This document shows, in pieces, positions 6,984 through 8,830 of a stretch of DNA of 8,830 bases (position 1 is its first letter; the number at the start of each line of letters is the position of its first letter). A program made the position numbers and the translations under genes. The notes beneath the pieces are model-generated. The model was not told the origin of the DNA. It saw only the letters and a program-made list of their open reading frames with translations, and searched no databases. The stretch is from Rubrobacter sp. (GTDB lineage Bacteria > Actinomycetota > Rubrobacteria > Rubrobacterales > Rubrobacteraceae), in the NCBI GenBank assembly GCA_016781725.1, contig JADDPU010000589.1:19163-27992 (forward strand), written 5' to 3'.

Positions 6984-7666
6984 GGAGCATCGACGTGTTC
7001 TGCGTGTTTCCGAGCGCGGTGGACGGGGCTGTGCGGGTCGGCGTCGTCGGCCGGGCCATCGAGCGCGGCCTCGTCGGCTACCGCAGCTTCGACCTCAGGG
7101 ACTTCGCGCCCGACGGGCGCATCGACGACATGCCCTACGGCGGGGGGGCCGGGATGGTGGTGCGGGTTGACGTGGTGGCCCGAGCGCTCGAGGAGGTCTA
7201 CGGCGTCCCTGCCAGGGAGGTCAAGGAGACAAGGCGGGTCGTCCTCACGGAGCCGGCCGGACGGAGGCTGAACCAGGGCTACGTCGAGGAGGTCGCCTCC
7301 GGACCCGACCTGACCGTCATCTGCGGGCGCTACGGCGGCGTGGACGAGCGGGTGTGGACCGAGCTCGCCACAGAGGCCGTCTCGCTCGGCGACTTCGTGC
7401 TTTCCGGGGGCGAGATAGTGGCGGCGGCGCTCTGTGATGCGGTTATAAGGCGGCTCGAGGGCGTGCTCGGTAACGCCGAGAGCCTCGTCGGCGAGTCGTT
7501 CTCGGAAGAGGGTGTGGTCGGGCCGCCGGCGTACACGCGGCCCGGGTCGTGGGATGGAGAGGCGGTCCCCGGCGTGCTATTATCGGGCGATCATGCGCAG
7601 ATCCGCGCCTGGCGCGAGCGCGAGGCGCGCGAGAGAACGCGGGCAAGGACCACCGGCAGGAGGTAG
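6980..7666 (+). CDS. trmD: tRNA (guanine-37-N1) methyltransferase TrmD
   Basis: TrmD uses AdoMet to make m1G37 next to the anticodon, preventing +1 frameshifts. It is a trefoil-knot (SPOUT) homodimer. The 228-residue product has the N-terminal SIDVFCVFPS strand, DDMPYGGGAGMV (49-60), an ICGRY knot motif (114-118), SLGDFVLSGGE, GVLGN, YTRPGSW and VLLSGDHAQIRAWR before the basic tail. The YTRPxSW and SGDH details are actinobacterial. The nearly invariant GRYEG motif reads GRYGG here (G119 in place of E. coli E116), and the position of E. coli D169 is Glu (E172). The R154 equivalent R157 is retained. The Glu to Gly change needs two base differences (GGC), so a single sequencing error is an unlikely cause. 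The start is a GTG overlapping the rimM stop. Family identity is sure, but catalytic competence is a fair question. Confidence 0.94.
   Translation: MRSIDVFCVFPSAVDGAVRVGVVGRAIERGLVGYRSFDLRDFAPDGRIDDMPYGGGAGMVVRVDVVARALEEVYGVPAREVKETRRVVLTEPAGRRLNQGYVEEVASGPDLTVICGRYGGVDERVWTELATEAVSLGDFVLSGGEIVAAALCDAVIRRLEGVLGNAESLVGESFSEEGVVGPPAYTRPGSWDGEAVPGVLLSGDHAQIRAWREREARERTRARTTGRR
7555..7583 (+). promoter_or_regulatory. Possible extended -10 promoter for rplS, inside trmD
   Basis: TGGAGA (7555-7560) matches four of six bases of the -35 consensus. A 17-base spacer follows, then TATTAT (7578-7583), preceded by TGC (7575-7577), which forms an extended -10 (TGnTATTAT). The predicted start is near 7590, inside the last 26 codons of trmD and about 125 bases before the rplS ATG. 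It would let L19 be made in excess of TrmD. The TATTAT overlaps trmD codons GTG CTA TTA TCG, and CTA and TTA are rare codons here, suggesting selection on the DNA rather than the protein. This is a reading-based call without scoring. Confidence 0.45.
7658..7664 (+). promoter_or_regulatory. Full Shine-Dalgarno AGGAGGT at the trmD stop
   Basis: AGGAGGT overlaps the end of trmD (stop 7664-7666). The only nearby start in the L19 frame is GTG 7667, just 2 bases away, which is closer than a productive SD normally sits. Either L19 begins at this GTG with a 16-residue extension despite the spacing, or the site serves re-initiation before the main ATG at 7715. The latter has its own AGAGGAG at 7698-7704, 10 bases upstream. 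Confidence 0.4.
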
Positions 7667-7714
7667 GTGGTCACCCTAATCATCCGGAAGTCCATCGAGA
7701 GGAGCGCAGAGAGC

Positions 7715-8044
7715 ATGATAACGAGCGAGAACTTGCAGCAGAGGGGCGACGTCGCGTTCAAGCCGGGCGACACCGTGCGGGTGCACTACCGGGTCATCGA
7801 GGGCAACCGCGAAAGGGTGCAGGTCTTCGAGGGCCTTTGCATCTCCCGCAAGGGCGGGGGCATCAACGAGACCTTCACGGTCCGAAAAAACTCCTTCGGG
7901 GTAAACGTGGAGAGGATCTTCCCGCTCCACTCGCCGAAGATCGCGAAGATAGAGGTGGCCTCCCGCGGCGCCGTGCGCCGGGCGAAGCTCTACTACATCC
8001 GCGACAAGGTAGGCAAGAAGGCCAGGGTCAAGAAGGCCCGCTAG
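7715..8044 (+). CDS. rplS: 50S ribosomal protein L19
   Basis: L19 sits at the subunit interface of the 50S particle. From ATG 7715 the product is 109 residues, near the family's 110-118. Conserved blocks are FKPGDTVRVHYRV (15-27), EGNRERVQVFEG, RKGGGINETFTVRK, GVNVERIFPLHSPKI and RRAKLYYIRDKVGKKAR at the C terminus. The same frame is open to GTG 7667, which abuts the trmD stop and would give 125 residues. I prefer the ATG because AGAGGAG (7698-7704) precedes it at 10 bases, and because the extra residues (VTLIIRKSIERSAES) do not resemble the family's N terminus. The GTG start remains possible. A promoter candidate lies inside trmD. In many actinobacteria lepB (signal peptidase I) follows rplS, but here rnhB follows directly. 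Confidence 0.94.
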   Translation: MITSENLQQRGDVAFKPGDTVRVHYRVIEGNRERVQVFEGLCISRKGGGINETFTVRKNSFGVNVERIFPLHSPKIAKIEVASRGAVRRAKLYYIRDKVGKKARVKKAR

Positions 8045-8057
8045 CCCCCCAAAGACG

Positions 8058-8693
8058 TTGACGGGCCGCCACCGCGGGGCGACCCCTAGTTCACAGGCGG
8101 CGAGCCAGGACCTCTACGCCTTCGACGCTGCGTGGGTCTTGGAGCGGTCCGCGCCCCTGGCAGGGGCGGACGAGGCCGGCCGGGGCGCCCTCGCCGGGCC
8201 GCTGGTGGCCGCGGCCGTCATCCTCGGGGAGACCGAGATCTCGGGCCTAAACGACTCCAAAACGCTCGGCAAGCGCGTCCGCGAGAGGGTTTTCGCGGAC
8301 TTATTGGCCGGCGCCAGAGCCGTCTCCGTCGTCTCTTACCCGGCGTGGTGGATCGACCGCCACGGCCTCGGCCGGGCCAACCGCGAGGCCCTCTGCAGGG
8401 CGCTAGAACTCCTGAGACCCCCCGCCGGGTGTGGGCTGGCGGACGGTACCCTCTCGCTCGCAGGCGGGATAGAGTGCCTGCCGAAGGCCGACGCGAGGAG
8501 CGCGGCGGTCGCCGCTGCGAGCGTGGTCGCCAAGGTGCTGCGCGACGGCGCGATGGGCGCCCTTTGCGGGCGATACGCCGGCTACGGCTTCGGGCGAAAC
8601 GCGGGGTACGGGACGGCGGAGCACAGGCTCGCCCTCTCGGAGATAGGCCCCTGCCGGGTCCATCGCCTGAGCTACGCCGGAGTAGGAGCCTGA
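8058..8693 (+). CDS. rnhB: Ribonuclease HII
   Basis: RNase HII cuts RNA in RNA-DNA hybrids and initiates removal of single ribonucleotides misincorporated in DNA. The 211-residue product contains all four expected acidic metal ligands: D38 and E39 in GADEAGRG, D129 in LADG and D145 in PKADA. The GRG motif (41-43), LNDSKTL (64-70), AAASVVAKVLRD and YGFGRNAGYGT follow the family order. The usual KGD around the last Asp reads KAD, and the usual HKGYGT reads NAGYGT, keeping the Tyr. TTG at 8058 is the only usable start: an in-frame TAG lies at 8010-8012, no ATG or GTG falls between, and starting later would cut into the fold. No SD is visible, so expression may rely on readthrough from rplS, 13 bases upstream. 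Its stop probably overlaps the yraN start. Confidence 0.93.
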   Translation: MTGRHRGATPSSQAASQDLYAFDAAWVLERSAPLAGADEAGRGALAGPLVAAAVILGETEISGLNDSKTLGKRVRERVFADLLAGARAVSVVSYPAWWIDRHGLGRANREALCRALELLRPPAGCGLADGTLSLAGGIECLPKADARSAAVAAASVVAKVLRDGAMGALCGRYAGYGFGRNAGYGTAEHRLALSEIGPCRVHRLSYAGVGA

Positions 8694-8830
8694 GCAGGCG
8701 CTCTTCCGGGGAGTGGGGCGAGCGGCTGGCGCTGCGCTACCTGGTGGAACGCGGCTACGAGCTCATCGAGCGCAATTACCGCACGCGTCACGGAGAGATC
8801 GACCTCGTCATGCGCCAAGGCACCACCCTC
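8690..8830 (+). CDS. yraN: YraN/UPF0102 family protein (N-terminal part)
   Basis: The last 141 bases encode 47 residues of a UPF0102 protein, cut by the window end. The family has a restriction-endonuclease-like fold, and its role is not firmly established. Visible hallmarks are GEWGERLALRYLVERGYELI, ERNYRTRHGEIDLV (27-40) and the start of the next strand. The conserved E and D of GEIDLV are present, but the partner VFVEVK motif lies beyond the window. No ATG, GTG or TTG exists in this frame before GEWGE. The best start is CTG 8690, overlapping the rnhB TGA as CTGA, with GGAG at 8679-8682 seven bases upstream. A CTG start is rare, so the exact 5' end is uncertain although the family call is firm. 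The rnhB-yraN order is common in bacteria. Confidence 0.85.
   Translation, partial: MSRRSSGEWGERLALRYLVERGYELIERNYRTRHGEIDLVMRQGTTL

Noticed and set aside
1..8830. Search for CRISPR arrays, insertion sequences, tRNA/rRNA genes, riboswitches or an SRP RNA gene
   Set aside because: No direct repeat arrays, transposase frames, terminal inverted repeats or recognisable structured RNA were seen. Nearly all bases are taken by housekeeping genes.

Overview
This window is a compact, co-directional housekeeping block from a high-GC bacterium (about 70% GC by eye), with every gene on the + strand. The order is smc - ftsY - ffh - rpsP - khpA - rimM - trmD - rplS - rnhB - yraN (cut by the window end). 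Several proteins look actinobacterial. TrmD has a YTRPGSW segment followed by LLSGDH, and Ffh has an FASEGEK...FD..YPDRM segment. FtsY, however, lacks the N-terminal membrane anchor seen in Streptomyces-type FtsY. I therefore infer a deep-branching Actinomycetota member (Rubrobacter-like or Thermoleophilia-like). That placement is inference and I cannot fix the genus.

Layout: bases 1-130 hold the tail of something upstream that I cannot identify, a probable terminator hairpin (67-88) and a possible -10 element just before smc. Bases 131-5960 hold the chromosome-organising ATPase SMC and the two SRP GTPases, FtsY (receptor) and Ffh (SRP54). Bases 5986-8044 are the classic ribosome-assembly cluster: S16, the RNA chaperone KhpA, the 16S maturation factor RimM, the tRNA m1G37 methyltransferase TrmD, and L19. 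Bases 8058-8830 hold RNase HII and the first 47 codons of a YraN/UPF0102 protein. Gaps are 0 to 48 bases, with stop/start overlaps at rimM/trmD (GTGA) and probably rnhB/yraN (CTGA). This suggests one long transcription unit, possibly reinforced by an extended -10 promoter inside the end of trmD that would give rplS extra transcription.

The genes share the theme of making and deploying ribosomes. S16, L19, RimM and KhpA serve subunit assembly, TrmD serves reading-frame maintenance, and Ffh/FtsY deliver translating ribosomes to the membrane. SMC and RNase HII serve chromosome upkeep. I found no mobile element, CRISPR array, RNA gene or unknown multi-gene system. The best leads are in protein detail: TrmD lacks the nearly universal Glu of GRYEG and has Asp to Glu at the proposed catalytic Asp, Ffh carries an FtsY-like P-loop, FtsY has a 3-residue deletion after its P-loop, and SMC is unusually short.
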